Under the pieces are notes generated by a model. That model saw nothing but the letters and a program-made list of their open reading frames with translations, searched no databases and was not told where the DNA came from. A stretch of DNA of 64,000 nt. Source: Azomonas tarimensis (lineage in GTDB: Bacteria; Pseudomonadota; Gammaproteobacteria; Pseudomonadales; Pseudomonadaceae). The stretch is from positions 62,001 to 126,000 of the forward strand of contig NZ_JBHRXZ010000002.1 of NCBI RefSeq assembly GCF_042648805.1, read 5' to 3'. The position numbers and the translations under genes were made by a program. Positions 53,572-62,497 of this stretch are shown here, in pieces (positions within the stretch are counted from its first letter, which is position 1; each line of letters opens with the position of its first letter).

Positions 53572-54866
53572 CAGAGGATGTTCGCGTAGTCCGCCTCGAC
53601 CCGGTCCAGGCTCAGGTGGTTGAGGAAGTTCGAAAAGCACATCCAGGCCGACAGGGCGTTGAGGTCCTGGAACTGAGGCGGGAGATAGCGCGGCGGAACC
53701 ACCAGGCCCTCGTCGACGAGCTGGCGGAGCGTGCGCATGTCTTCCAGGGTGGTCTTGCCACAGAACAGCAGCGGAATCTGCTCCAGCTTGCCCTTGCGCA
53801 CCGCAAGCTGGATGTAGTTGTAGACCATGATGAAACCCTTCAGGTACGAGAGATCCTTGGTGAAGGGAAGCCCGCTGGGGAGCGAGCCGCGGAACACCCG
53901 GCTGGCATTGCTGTAGCTTTCGTCTTCGCGGTAGCCCTGCTCGCGAAAGAAGCGGTACACCTCGAGAAAGTCCGCGCCGTCCTCAGCCATGTGAATGGCC
54001 CGGGTGCGGTTGGTGAGCTTGCGCAGGCGGGTCGGGTAGGAGGCGAAGGCGATCACCTCCATGAGGATCGCCAGGCCTTCCTGGGTCACGGTGGAAGACG
54101 GCGGCCCCTTGGACAGGAAGGTGCAGATCGGCTGATTCAGGCCGTTGAGGGTGGTGCCGACATGCACCAGCCCTTCATGGACCTCCAGCGCTCTGACGTC
54201 GCGTTCATTGAACAATGCATCGCTGCGGATCTTGATGTAGTCGGCCCCGGCTGCGGCGTCGGCGACGATGCCGTCGGACTCGAATACCCGGATCGCCCCC
54301 TCGCCCTCGCCGAACACCCGGTCCAGCCGCGCCTGCAGCAGTTGCACGGCCTGCTTGGCATCGAGGTTCTTCGGCTCGTCCTGGAGATCGCCACGCAGGT
54401 CGATGTTGTTCAGGTAGTCCGAGAGCATCAGGCCGAGATCCGACAGGGTCGGGTCGCCAGCGTGGAAAGCATCGGTGGCGGCACCGTAGAGATCCTGGGA
54501 AATCAGCCCGAAGTCGGCGGTGCCGCGTGCCTCGAGCATGCGGATCACCATGCGGTATTCCTTGCACATGCGCCGCATGATCTGCCCCACCGGGCTGAAC
54601 TGGCCAAGCTGGCGGGTCACGTCCCGCTCGATGGCCTGGAACTCCTGCTTCTTGGCTGAAGGATCGAACCCCAGCGGGCGGCTCTCGTAGTAGGCGCGAT
54701 CCACCGCCGGCGGCTGGATGCCTCTGGCGGCGAAAAAGCCCTGACGCACGCTGTCGTCCCATTTCACCGCATCGAGGATACGGATAGGCGTCTGCGCCTC
54801 GACGATGCGATCGGAAAGTGCCCGAACGAGGCCCTGGTAGTCATTGAGCGCGGCATTGCTGTTCAT
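53571..54866 (-). CDS. DUF1704 (QEGLA) putative metallopeptidase
   Basis: A 431-residue protein of the DUF1704 family, often annotated as 'flavohemoglobin expression-modulating QEGLA motif protein'. It has HEGLVH (HExxxH) at residues 230-235, followed by TQEGLAILMEVIAF at about 261-274. The eukaryotic relatives KIAA0895/MATCAP use an HExxxH motif plus a downstream Glu to bind zinc and cut the C-terminal Tyr from tubulin, so a peptidase role is plausible; the bacterial substrate is unknown. There is no signal peptide. From ATG 54866; the frame upstream to 54932 was rejected. No flavohemoglobin gene is nearby. Confidence 0.8.
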   Translation of the reverse strand: MNSNAALNDYQGLVRALSDRIVEAQTPIRILDAVKWDDSVRQGFFAARGIQPPAVDRAYYESRPLGFDPSAKKQEFQAIERDVTRQLGQFSPVGQIMRRMCKEYRMVIRMLEARGTADFGLISQDLYGAATDAFHAGDPTLSDLGLMLSDYLNNIDLRGDLQDEPKNLDAKQAVQLLQARLDRVFGEGEGAIRVFESDGIVADAAAGADYIKIRSDALFNERDVRALEVHEGLVHVGTTLNGLNQPICTFLSKGPPSSTVTQEGLAILMEVIAFASYPTRLRKLTNRTRAIHMAEDGADFLEVYRFFREQGYREDESYSNASRVFRGSLPSGLPFTKDLSYLKGFIMVYNYIQLAVRKGKLEQIPLLFCGKTTLEDMRTLRQLVDEGLVVPPRYLPPQFQDLNALSAWMCFSNFLNHLSLDRVEADYANIL

Positions 54867-54944
54867 GGTCAGCCTTGTTTGCCTGGTGCAGCGACCATGA
54901 TGCCAGAGCCCGGCGACCAACGTGCACTCCAACCGCGGCCGGGC

Positions 54945-55281
54945 AGCCGCAGGCGTAACCCGACAGCCGAGGCACCGTCTGACGATCAGGCATCGGATTA
55001 CGCTGCGCTAATCCGACCTACATCACGCCGCGCCTATACCGCATCGCACTCCACCGCAGCCGGTAGGTCGGGTTAGCCGCAGGCGTAACCCGACAGCCGA
55101 GGCACCGTCTGACGACCAGGCATCGGATTACGCTGCGCTAATCCGACCTACATCACGCCGCGCCTATACCGCATCGCACTCCACCGCAGCCGGTAGGTCG
55201 GGTTAGCCGCAGGCGTAACCCGACAGCCGAGGCACCGTCTGACGATCGGGCATCGGATTACGCTGCGCTAATCCGACCTAC
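54945..55281. repeat. three tandem copies of a 130-bp palindromic repeat
   Basis: Copy 1 54945-55074, copy 2 55075-55204, partial copy 3 55205-55281. The copies differ at few positions (for example GACGATCAGG, GACGACCAGG and GACGATCGGG). Each unit holds two inverted repeats: GTCGGGTTA/TAACCCGAC (55067-55094 in copy 2) and CGGATTA/TAATCCG (55124-55145). Copy 3 runs over the lysS stop codon. This fills most of the 411-bp gap between the QEGLA gene and lysS; the remaining 78 bp next to the QEGLA start contain no recognisable feature. Confidence 0.9.
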
Positions 55282-56780
55282 TGCTGCGGCCGCATGTGCG
55301 GGAACAGGATCACGTCGCGGATCGACGGCGAGTCGGTCAGCAGCATCACCAGACGGTCGATGCCGATGCCCTCCCCCGCAGTCGGCGGCATGCCGTATTC
55401 CAGGGCGCGGACGAAATCGGCGTCGAAGTGCATGGCCTCGTCGTCGCCGGCGTCCTTGTCGCGTACCTGGGCATGGAACCGCTCGGCCTGGTCCTCGGCA
55501 TCATTGAGCTCCGAGTAGGCGTTGGCGATCTCGCGGCCACCGATGAACAACTCGAAGCGGTCGGTGACGCTGGGGTCGTCATCGCTGCGACGGGCCAGCG
55601 GCGACACCTCGAACGGATAACGGGTGATGAAGGTGGGCTGTTCCAGGCGATGCTCCACCAGTTCCTCGAAGATCATCGTCTGCAGTTTGCCAAGGCCCTC
55701 GAAACCTTTCACGTCGGCACCTGCCCTCTTCGCAATGGCGCGGCATTTCTCCACGTCCTTCAGGTCATCCGCGGAGACTTCCGGGTTGTACTGCAGGATC
55801 GAGTCGAACACCGACAGCCGAGCAAAGGGCTCGCCGAAATGGAATACCTTGTCGCCGTAGGGCACGTCGGTGGTGCCCAGCACCGCCATGGCCAGCTCAC
55901 GGAACAGTTCTTCGGTCAGGTCCATGTTGTCTTCGTAGTCGGCGTAGGCCTGGTAGAACTCGAGCATGGTGAACTCGGGGTTGTGCCGGGTCGAAACGCC
56001 TTCGTTACGGAAGTTGCGGTTGATCTCGAAGACCCGCTCGAACCCCCCTACCACCAGCCGCTTGAGGTACAGCTCCGGCGCGATGCGCAGGAACATGGGC
56101 ATGTCCAGCGCATTGTGGTGAGTCTCGAAAGGCTTGGCCGCCGCGCCGCCGGGAATGGTCTGCAGCATGGGCGTTTCCACTTCGAGGAAATCGCGTTCGG
56201 CAAGGAAGCGGCGGATATGGCCAATGATCTGCGAGCGCACGCGGAAGGTGTGGCGGGTTTCCTCGTTGACGATCAGGTCGACGTAGCGCTGGCGGTAGCG
56301 CTGCTCGGTGTCGGTCAGGCCGTGGTGCTTGTCCGGCAGCGGGCGCAGGGATTTGGTCAGCAGGCTCACCGAGGTCATGTAGACGTACAGATCGCCCTTG
56401 CCGGAGCGGGCCAGGGTGCCCTCGGCGGCGATGATGTCGCCCAGGTCCCAGTGCTTGATGGCTTCCAGCGTCTCCGCCGGCAGGGTCTTGCGGTCGATGT
56501 AGACCTGGATACGCCCGCTCATGTCCTGCAGGACCATGAAGGCGCCGCGATTGAGCATGATCCGGCCCGCCACCTTGACCGGAATCGCTGCCGCTTCCAG
56601 CTCTTCCTTGCCCTTGTCCGCGTACTGCTTCTGCAGGTCGCCGGCGTAGCTGTCGCGACGGAAGTCATTGGGGAAGACGTTGCCCTTCTCCCGCTCGGCG
56701 GCAAGTTTTTCCTTGCGCAGGGCGATCAGCTGGTTTTCTTCCTCATGGATGGCGTGCTCGTTCAGCGGTTGTTCGCTCAT
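55278..56780 (-). CDS. lysS: lysyl-tRNA synthetase (class II)
   Basis: LysS charges tRNA-Lys. The 500-residue protein begins MSEQPLNEHAIHEEENQLIA, has an N-terminal OB anticodon-binding domain, and the class II catalytic core with motif 1 (FLEVETPMLQTIPGGAAAKPF), motif 2 (FRNEGVSTRHNPEFTMLEFY) and motif 3 (GIGIDRLVMLLTDSPSIRDV). Length is standard. The TAG stop codon (55278-55280) lies inside the last copy of the tandem repeat. It follows prfB by 110 bp, the prfB-lysS order of gammaproteobacteria. Confidence 0.97.
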   Translation of the reverse strand: MSEQPLNEHAIHEEENQLIALRKEKLAAEREKGNVFPNDFRRDSYAGDLQKQYADKGKEELEAAAIPVKVAGRIMLNRGAFMVLQDMSGRIQVYIDRKTLPAETLEAIKHWDLGDIIAAEGTLARSGKGDLYVYMTSVSLLTKSLRPLPDKHHGLTDTEQRYRQRYVDLIVNEETRHTFRVRSQIIGHIRRFLAERDFLEVETPMLQTIPGGAAAKPFETHHNALDMPMFLRIAPELYLKRLVVGGFERVFEINRNFRNEGVSTRHNPEFTMLEFYQAYADYEDNMDLTEELFRELAMAVLGTTDVPYGDKVFHFGEPFARLSVFDSILQYNPEVSADDLKDVEKCRAIAKRAGADVKGFEGLGKLQTMIFEELVEHRLEQPTFITRYPFEVSPLARRSDDDPSVTDRFELFIGGREIANAYSELNDAEDQAERFHAQVRDKDAGDDEAMHFDADFVRALEYGMPPTAGEGIGIDRLVMLLTDSPSIRDVILFPHMRPQQ

Positions 56781-56890
56781 GGTCGTCTGCTTTGCCTGGC
56801 GCGTAAGTAATGAGTGTGTGCGAGGATCGGGCCGGTTGCGGGCGGCTGGCCGGCGATGGCCTGTAGCCGACCGCCGCCGGGCCTTGGACG

Positions 56891-57986
56891 TCAGAGGCCC
56901 TGCTTGAGGCTCGCTTCGAGATATTCGTCGATGTCGCCGTCGAGCACGCCGTCGCAGTTGCTGTTCTCGATGCCGGTCCGCAGGTCCTTGATCCGCGACT
57001 GGTCCAGCACGTAGGAGCGGATCTGGTGCCCCCAGCCGATGTCCGACTTGCTGTCCTCCAGGGCCTGGGACGCCGCAGTGCGCTTCTGCATCTCCTGCTC
57101 GTACAGCTTGGCCCGCAGCATCTTCATCGCGGTGTCCTTGTTGGCGTGCTGGGAACGCTCGTTCTGGCAGCTGACCACGGTATTGGTCGGCATGTGAGTG
57201 ATCCGTACCGCCGAGTCGGTGGTGTTGACGTGCTGGCCGCCGGCGCCGGAAGAGCGGTAGGTGTCGATCCGCAGGTCGGCCGGATTGATCTCGATCTCGA
57301 TGTTGTCATCGATTTCCGGCGACACGAACACCGCGGTGAACGAGGTATGGCGGCGGTTGCCCGAATCGAACGGACTCTTGCGCACCAACCGGTGCACACC
57401 GATCTCGGTGCGCAGCCAGCCGAAGGCATATTCGCCCTTGATGTGCACCGTGGCGCCCTTGATACCGGCCACCTCACCCTCGGACAGCTCCATGATGGTG
57501 GCGTCGAAGCCGCGCTTGTCGGCCCAGCGCAGGTACATGCGCAGCAGCATGTTGGCCCAGTCCTGGGCCTCGGTGCCGCCGGAACCGGCCTGGATATCAA
57601 GGTAGCAGTTGTTCGGGTCCATCTCGCCGCTGAACATTCGGCGGAACTCGAGCTTCTCCAGTGACCCACGCAGTCGCTCGACTTCGGCGGAGACGTCGTC
57701 CACCGCGCCCTGGTCGTTTTCCTCGACCGCCATGTCCAGCAGGTCGCGGGCATCGGCCAGGCCGCCGCTCAGCTCGTCCAGCGTCTCGACGATCTGGGCC
57801 AGGCTGGCCCGCTCGCGGCCGAGATTCTGCGCATATTCGGGGTTGTTCCACACGCTGGGGTCTTCCAGCTCGCGGTTGACTTCGGTCAGGCGATCACTCT
57901 TCTGATCGTAGTCAAAGATACCCCCGAATGGTCTGGGTACGTTCGGACAGGTCCTTGATGGCGTTGACGATCGGATTGATTTCCAT
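56891..57986 (-). CDS. prfB: peptide chain release factor 2 (programmed +1 frameshift)
   Basis: RF2 ends translation at UGA and UAA. Translation starts at ATG 57986 (MEINPIVNAIKDLSERTQTI), reads 24 codons to CTT (57915-57917), meets an in-frame TGA (57912-57914) and must slip +1 to GAC (57911-57913); the total is 364 residues. The slip site CTTTGAC preceded by GGGGGT is the classic RF2 autoregulatory signal. Further on come the SPF codon-recognition loop (RKSPFDSGNRRH) and the catalytic GGQ (SGAGGQHVN). It lies 110 bp upstream of lysS. Low RF2 favours the slip and so raises RF2 synthesis. Confidence 0.97.
57911..57922 (-). promoter_or_regulatory. RF2 programmed frameshift site
   Basis: On the coding strand the bases read GGGGGTATCTTTGAC: a Shine-Dalgarno-like GGGGGT a few bases before the slippery CTT and the in-frame UGA. 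This is the conserved prfB recoding signal. The UGA codon is the regulated step. Confidence 0.95.
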
Positions 57987-58064
57987 GGCGGTCAGGACTC
58001 TCGGTCAGGCAGGTGGAGAAAGCCGGCGAGTATAACCCAGCCTCCCGCGCCTGACAGCCGCCCG

Positions 58065-58763
58065 TCACAGCGCTCGCGCTTCGGCCTCCAATCGCTGCCG
58101 CAGGTCCGGGTCGAGCCTGAGCGCCCGGGCAAGCTCTTCGAGATAGGCGCGCTCGCTGTCCTGCTGCTCATCCACGATGAGCAGAGTGGCCACATACATC
58201 TCCGCGGCCGTTTCCGGCGTCGTCGCCGCGCTCGCCACCTCGACGGGGTCCAGCGGGCGGGACAGCTCGTGCTGCAACCACTGGCTCAATTGCGAGTCGC
58301 CCGCCAGGCGATCAAGCTCCGATTCGATCATGGTGCGTTCGCGCTCATCCACATGACCATCGGCCTTGGACGCCGCCACCACCGCCTTCAGGATGGCGCG
58401 CCCATGGCTTTCGGCCTGATCCGGCGGCACCCGGTCGATGGTCCTTGGCGTGACGACAGGGTCACGCTCGGCCTGCTGCGCCTGCCAGCCCTGGTAGGCC
58501 TTGTAGGTCACCATGCCCAGCATCGCGAGACTGCCGAGCCGCGAGGCCTTGCCACCGAGCCGCCCCGCTCGCCGCCCCAGCAGCATGCCCATTGCGCCCG
58601 TGGCCAATGCCCCCTTGCCACCGCCGCGCAGGGCCTGGCCAAGGGCGCCGCCCGGTCCGTTTCCGAGCATCTGTCCTAGCGTTCCAGCGCCACGAGTATG
58701 GGTATCGCGGTCGGCAATCTGGCTAGATTTCAACAACAGGTCCAACAATCCACGGGTATCCAT
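58065..58763 (-). CDS. DUF533 protein (YebE-like, TerB-like fold)
   Basis: A 232-residue protein with a Gly-rich, weakly hydrophobic first half (LGNGPGGALGQALRGGG, GAMGMLLGRRAGRLGGKASR, LAMLGMVTYKAYQGW) and a helical second half with AILKAVVAASKADGHVDERE and LLIVDEQQDSERAYLEELAR, the paired acidic repeats of the TerB/DUF533 fold. E. coli YebE is an envelope-associated member of unknown function. It lies 78 bp upstream of prfB in the same direction. Confidence 0.85.
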   Translation of the reverse strand: MDTRGLLDLLLKSSQIADRDTHTRGAGTLGQMLGNGPGGALGQALRGGGKGALATGAMGMLLGRRAGRLGGKASRLGSLAMLGMVTYKAYQGWQAQQAERDPVVTPRTIDRVPPDQAESHGRAILKAVVAASKADGHVDERERTMIESELDRLAGDSQLSQWLQHELSRPLDPVEVASAATTPETAAEMYVATLLIVDEQQDSERAYLEELARALRLDPDLRQRLEAEARAL

Positions 58764-58796
58764 TGCTAGGGTCCTCTGATAGATCCGGCCGCGGCT

Positions 58797-59900
58797 TCAG
58801 TCGAGCGGGCCGGGAGTGCGGATTGGAGTGTCGCGATCTGCAGCGCGCACGTACTGCGCCGGCCACGCCACCTTGTCCCGCAGGAACCCGGCGGCATGTA
58901 GAGTCCAGTAGGGATCGCGCAGCAGCTCCCGAGCGAGGAAGATCAGGTCCGCCTGACCGGTCATGAGAACATGCTCGGCCTGCACGGCTTCGGTGATCAT
59001 GCCCACCGCGCCGGTGGCGATGCCCGCGTCGCGGCGTACCCGCTCGGCAAAGCGCGTCTGGTAACCGGGTCCGAGCGGGATTTCGGCAGTGGCTGCGGTG
59101 CCGCCGGACGACACATCGATCAGGTCGACCTCCAGCGCCTTGAGGCGGCGCGCCAGCTCGACGGTGTCTTCCTCGTTCCAGCCATCATCGACCCAATCGG
59201 TGGCCGACAAGCGGACGAACAACGGGAGTTCAGCAGGCCAGACGCCACGCACCGCCTCGGTTACTTCCAGCAGCAACCGGCAGCGGTTGTCGAACGAGCC
59301 GCCGTAAGCATCCGTTCGCCGATTGGAGAGCGGTGACAGAAACTGGTGCAACAGGTAGCCATGGGCGGCGTGCACCTCGATGACCTTGAAGCCCGCCACC
59401 AAGGCACGCCGGGCCGCCGCAACGAAACCCTCGACGACCGCGGCGATGCCCGTGGCATCCAACTCTTTCGGCGCCGCGTATTGCGGACCGAAGGCGATCG
59501 CCGATGGCCCCAGGGTCTCCCAGCCGCCTTCTTCAGCCGGCACGCTGCCATGCTGCTCGACCCAGGGCCGCCAGGTACTGGCCTTGCGTCCGGCATGGGC
59601 CAGCTGGATCGCCGCCAGCGCACCCTGGGCTTCGATGAAGTGGGTAATGCGCTTGAGCGGCTCGATCTGCTCGTCACACCAGAGCCCCAGATCCTGCGGG
59701 GATATCCGCCCCTCGGGGACCACGGCGGTGGCTTCGACCATCACCAGCCCGGCGCCGCCCACCGCACGGCTGCCGAGGTGCACCAGATGCCAGTCATTGG
59801 CGAGACCATCGATAGCCGAGTACTGGCACATGGGGGACACCACCACCCGATTGGGCAGGGTCAGTTGACGCAGGGTAAGGGGCTCGAACAGCTTGGACAT
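58797..59900 (-). CDS. NADH:flavin oxidoreductase, Old Yellow Enzyme family (XenA/YqjM-like)
   Basis: A 367-residue FMN-dependent ene-reductase. It begins MSKLFEPLTLRQLTLPNRVV, has the YqjM-class Cys in SPMCQYSAIDG, the flavin-binding AIQLAHAGRKAS, the substrate His pair in EVHAAHGYLLHQFLSPLSNR then TDAYGGSFDNR, and near the C-terminus DLIFLARELLRDPYW. Such enzymes reduce activated double bonds of enones, nitro compounds and other xenobiotics. The natural substrate is unknown. It shares its direction with recJ upstream and the DUF533 gene downstream. Confidence 0.93.
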   Translation of the reverse strand: MSKLFEPLTLRQLTLPNRVVVSPMCQYSAIDGLANDWHLVHLGSRAVGGAGLVMVEATAVVPEGRISPQDLGLWCDEQIEPLKRITHFIEAQGALAAIQLAHAGRKASTWRPWVEQHGSVPAEEGGWETLGPSAIAFGPQYAAPKELDATGIAAVVEGFVAAARRALVAGFKVIEVHAAHGYLLHQFLSPLSNRRTDAYGGSFDNRCRLLLEVTEAVRGVWPAELPLFVRLSATDWVDDGWNEEDTVELARRLKALEVDLIDVSSGGTAATAEIPLGPGYQTRFAERVRRDAGIATGAVGMITEAVQAEHVLMTGQADLIFLARELLRDPYWTLHAAGFLRDKVAWPAQYVRAADRDTPIRTPGPLD

Positions 59901-60030
59901 GGGGGCCTCGTCGTGTGTCTTGTTCTCCTAATGACACTGACGAGTAAAGACGGTTTTGTACCGTTCGAGGAATGGCGATGGACGCTCTTTCGATGAATCG
60001 TTCGCCTGTGCGGCTAACGCTGTCCCCTGG

Positions 60031-61740
60031 CTACCGGGGCTGGAGATGAGTCACGAGCAACTGCACGCTTTCCTGTCCGCGGTATTCGTTCACATCCAGA
60101 CGGTACGCCAGCTCGGCCCAGCGCACCGACGCGTCTGGCCAGCACTCGCGATCGACATTGAAGGCAATGGCATCGAGGCTCAGGCGCCCACACTCGCTCT
60201 TGAGTACCATCTTGAGATGGCGCTCACCCACGACGCGCTGCTGCACCAGTTGAAAGACCCCGTGAAACAGCGGCTCGGGGAACTGCTGCCCCCAGGGCCC
60301 GGCAAGGCGCAGCGCACGGGCCAGCTCGAGGTGGAACTCCTCGACACCCAGTTGGCCGTCGCTGAGTACCCGCCCGGCCAGGTCGTCGGCACAAAGCTGG
60401 CGGCGCACCTGCGCATCGAAAGCGACAGCGAAGGCGCCGAAATGAGATTGTGGCAAGGACAGGCCCGCCGCCATCGCATGCCCCCCGAATTTGCTGATCA
60501 ATCCCGGATGGCCCGCGGCCACGGCGTCCAGCGCATCACGGATATGAAATCCCGGCACCGACCGCGCGGAGCCCTTGAGGAGCCCGTCCCCGGCGTCGGC
60601 AAAAGCGATGACCGGCCGGTGGTAGCGCTCTTTCATTCGCGAGGCAAGTATGCCGATCACGCCCTGGTGCCATTCCGGCTCGAACAGGCAGAGGCCGAAC
60701 GGCATCTCATCCAGCGGCAGGTCCTTCAACTGCGCCAGGGCCTCGCGTTGCATGCCCTGCTCGATGGCCTTGCGATCCTGATTCAACTGATCCAGTTGCC
60801 CGGCCATGTCGCGGGCGACGGCCGGGTCGTCGCAAAGCAGACACTCGATTCCCAACGACATGTCGTCAAGCCGACCCGCTGCATTCAGGCGAGGCCCGAG
60901 AATGAATCCGAGATCGGTAGAAGTGATGCGCCGGTGATCACGCCCGGCCACCTCGAGGATCGCCAGCAACCCCGGCCGGGCGCGACCGGCCCGGATTCTC
61001 GCCAGCCCCTGGTGCACCAGGATCCGGTTGTTGGCATCCAGGGGCACCACGTCAGCGACGCTGCCCAAGGCGACCAGGTCCAGCAGCTCCGCCAGATTGG
61101 GCTCGCTGCCCGGCGTGAACCAGCCCTGCTCCCGCAAACGCGAGCGCAAGGCAAGCAGCACATAGAAAATGACCCCTACCCCGGCCATGCACTTGCTTGG
61201 AAACAGGCAGCCTGGCTGGTTCGGGTTGACGATGGCATCGGCATCCGGCAATTCCGCGCCGGGAAGATGGTGGTCGGTGACAAGGACCCGCAATCCGGCG
61301 GCTTTCGCGGCTGCGACGCCTTCAAGGCTGGAGATGCCGTTATCCACCGTGACCAGCAAGTCGGGCCGGCGCTCCAGCGCCACAGCGACGATTTCCGGAG
61401 TAAGACCGTAGCCAAACTCGAAGCGATTGGGCACCAGGTAGTCCACCGAAGCAGCACCCAGCAAACGAAGCCCGAGCACCGCCACCGCGCTGGCGGTCGC
61501 TCCGTCGGCGTCGAAATCGCCAACGATGAGAATCCGCTGACGCGCCGCCAGCGCTTCGGCCAGCATGGTCACGGCGTCCTCGATGCCCTTGAGCCGGGCA
61601 TAGGGAATCAGCCGCCCGAGACGCTTGTCCAGCTCCTCCGCGCTGCGCACGCCACGCGCGGCATAGAGCCGTGCGAGCAGCGGCGGCAGGTCTCCGAAGT
61701 TCGGCAACTGGTCGGGCAAGGGGCGGCTTTCTATGCGCAT
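60031..61740 (-). CDS. recJ: single-stranded-DNA exonuclease RecJ
   Basis: RecJ digests single-stranded DNA 5' to 3' in recombination and mismatch repair. From ATG 61740 the protein has 569 residues, near the family norm. DHH-domain motifs are seen: VGDFDADGATASAVAV (motif I), VTVDNG (motif II), VTDHHLPGAELPDADAIVNP (motif III), then GPRLNAAGRLDDM, and a DHHA1/OB part with GGHAMAAGLSL. An ORF start at 61815 overlaps yaeQ and was rejected. It is 28 bp after yaeQ. Confidence 0.96.
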   Translation of the reverse strand: MRIESRPLPDQLPNFGDLPPLLARLYAARGVRSAEELDKRLGRLIPYARLKGIEDAVTMLAEALAARQRILIVGDFDADGATASAVAVLGLRLLGAASVDYLVPNRFEFGYGLTPEIVAVALERRPDLLVTVDNGISSLEGVAAAKAAGLRVLVTDHHLPGAELPDADAIVNPNQPGCLFPSKCMAGVGVIFYVLLALRSRLREQGWFTPGSEPNLAELLDLVALGSVADVVPLDANNRILVHQGLARIRAGRARPGLLAILEVAGRDHRRITSTDLGFILGPRLNAAGRLDDMSLGIECLLCDDPAVARDMAGQLDQLNQDRKAIEQGMQREALAQLKDLPLDEMPFGLCLFEPEWHQGVIGILASRMKERYHRPVIAFADAGDGLLKGSARSVPGFHIRDALDAVAAGHPGLISKFGGHAMAAGLSLPQSHFGAFAVAFDAQVRRQLCADDLAGRVLSDGQLGVEEFHLELARALRLAGPWGQQFPEPLFHGVFQLVQQRVVGERHLKMVLKSECGRLSLDAIAFNVDRECWPDASVRWAELAYRLDVNEYRGQESVQLLVTHLQPR

Positions 61741-61768
61741 GCGGGCAAGTGTCTCGTGCAATCGACTG

Positions 61769-62308
61769 TCAGCGCTCGCCGTGCAGCCACTGGAGCGGAA
61801 CCTCGTGCTGGCCACACTCGTCGGTAATGAAGAGGGTTCCGTCGCTGATCATCACGCCCCACTGGATGCTGCGGGGCAGGTCGCTCGCCACGCGGCTCAG
61901 GGCTTCAGGTTCGACGGCCACCACGGAGCAGTTTTTCAAGGTGCGCACCGAGTCGAGCACCTTGGTCTGCCAGACCCGGAGATTGCCATAGGCAACCAGG
62001 CTGAGGCGCTCGGCGCGCCGGGAGCACCAGGTCATGCGGTCCGCATCCGGCTGGCCCACTTCGATCCAGTGCAGCACCCGGTCATCGAGGCTTTTTTCCC
62101 AGAGAGCGGGCTCGTCGACGTCGGACAGCCCGCGGCCAAAGGCCATGGCGTCGCTGTACCAGAGCGCATAGGCAATCAGCCGCGCCCCGAGACGCTCTTC
62201 GGTTTCCGAAGGATGGCGGGCAACGGTGAAGCGAGGGTTTTCATACACCCCGCGATCCAGATCGGTCAGGTTGAGTTCGACTTTATAGGGGGTGGCTTGC
62301 AAAGCCAT
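61769..62308 (-). CDS. yaeQ: YaeQ family protein
   Basis: A 179-residue protein starting MALQATPYKVELNLTDLDRG, with HPSETEERLGARLIAYALWY, the GLSDVDEPALWEKSLDDRVL segment, WIEVGQPDADRM and the C-terminal part VPLQWLHGER. The fold resembles PD-(D/E)XK nucleases; the invariant Asp and Glu of the family (DVDEPAL, EVGQPD) are present. Its E. coli and Salmonella homologues were once linked to RfaH suppression; function remains unclear. It is upstream of recJ in the same direction and divergent from bfd. Confidence 0.92.
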   Translation of the reverse strand: MALQATPYKVELNLTDLDRGVYENPRFTVARHPSETEERLGARLIAYALWYSDAMAFGRGLSDVDEPALWEKSLDDRVLHWIEVGQPDADRMTWCSRRAERLSLVAYGNLRVWQTKVLDSVRTLKNCSVVAVEPEALSRVASDLPRSIQWGVMISDGTLFITDECGQHEVPLQWLHGER

Positions 62309-62434
62309 GGCAGATCACTCGAAACGTTGAGCCGTCAGTTTAACGTAAAGCGGCAGGGGATCTGGCATGAATGTAGCAATTGGAGGGGAGCCAGACAGGC
62401 GGATCAGCGGTGAGCGAAACGCTGGGAAACCTTG

Positions 62435-62463
62435 TTTACAATCATTCTCATTACGATTAATCT
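62435..62463 (+). promoter_or_regulatory. bfd promoter with Fur box in the spacer
   Basis: TTTACA (62435-62440) and TAATCT (62458-62463) are separated by exactly 17 bp. The spacer holds AATCATTCTCATTACGATT (62440-62458), which on the other strand reads AATGAGAATGATT, the core of Pseudomonas Fur boxes. Fur with iron bound would cover the promoter, so bfd should be made when iron is scarce. Confidence 0.7.
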
Positions 62464-62497
62464 CGCATTGTAGCTACCCTTGATCGGAGAACTGCTG

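Noticed and set aside
54945..55281. CRISPR array
   Set aside because: The units are 130 bp, adjacent and nearly identical throughout, without variable spacers, and no cas gene is nearby.
57853..57986. prfB as a frameshifted pseudogene
   Set aside because: The break is the known RF2 recoding site CTTTGAC with its upstream GGGGGT; the rest of the gene is intact.
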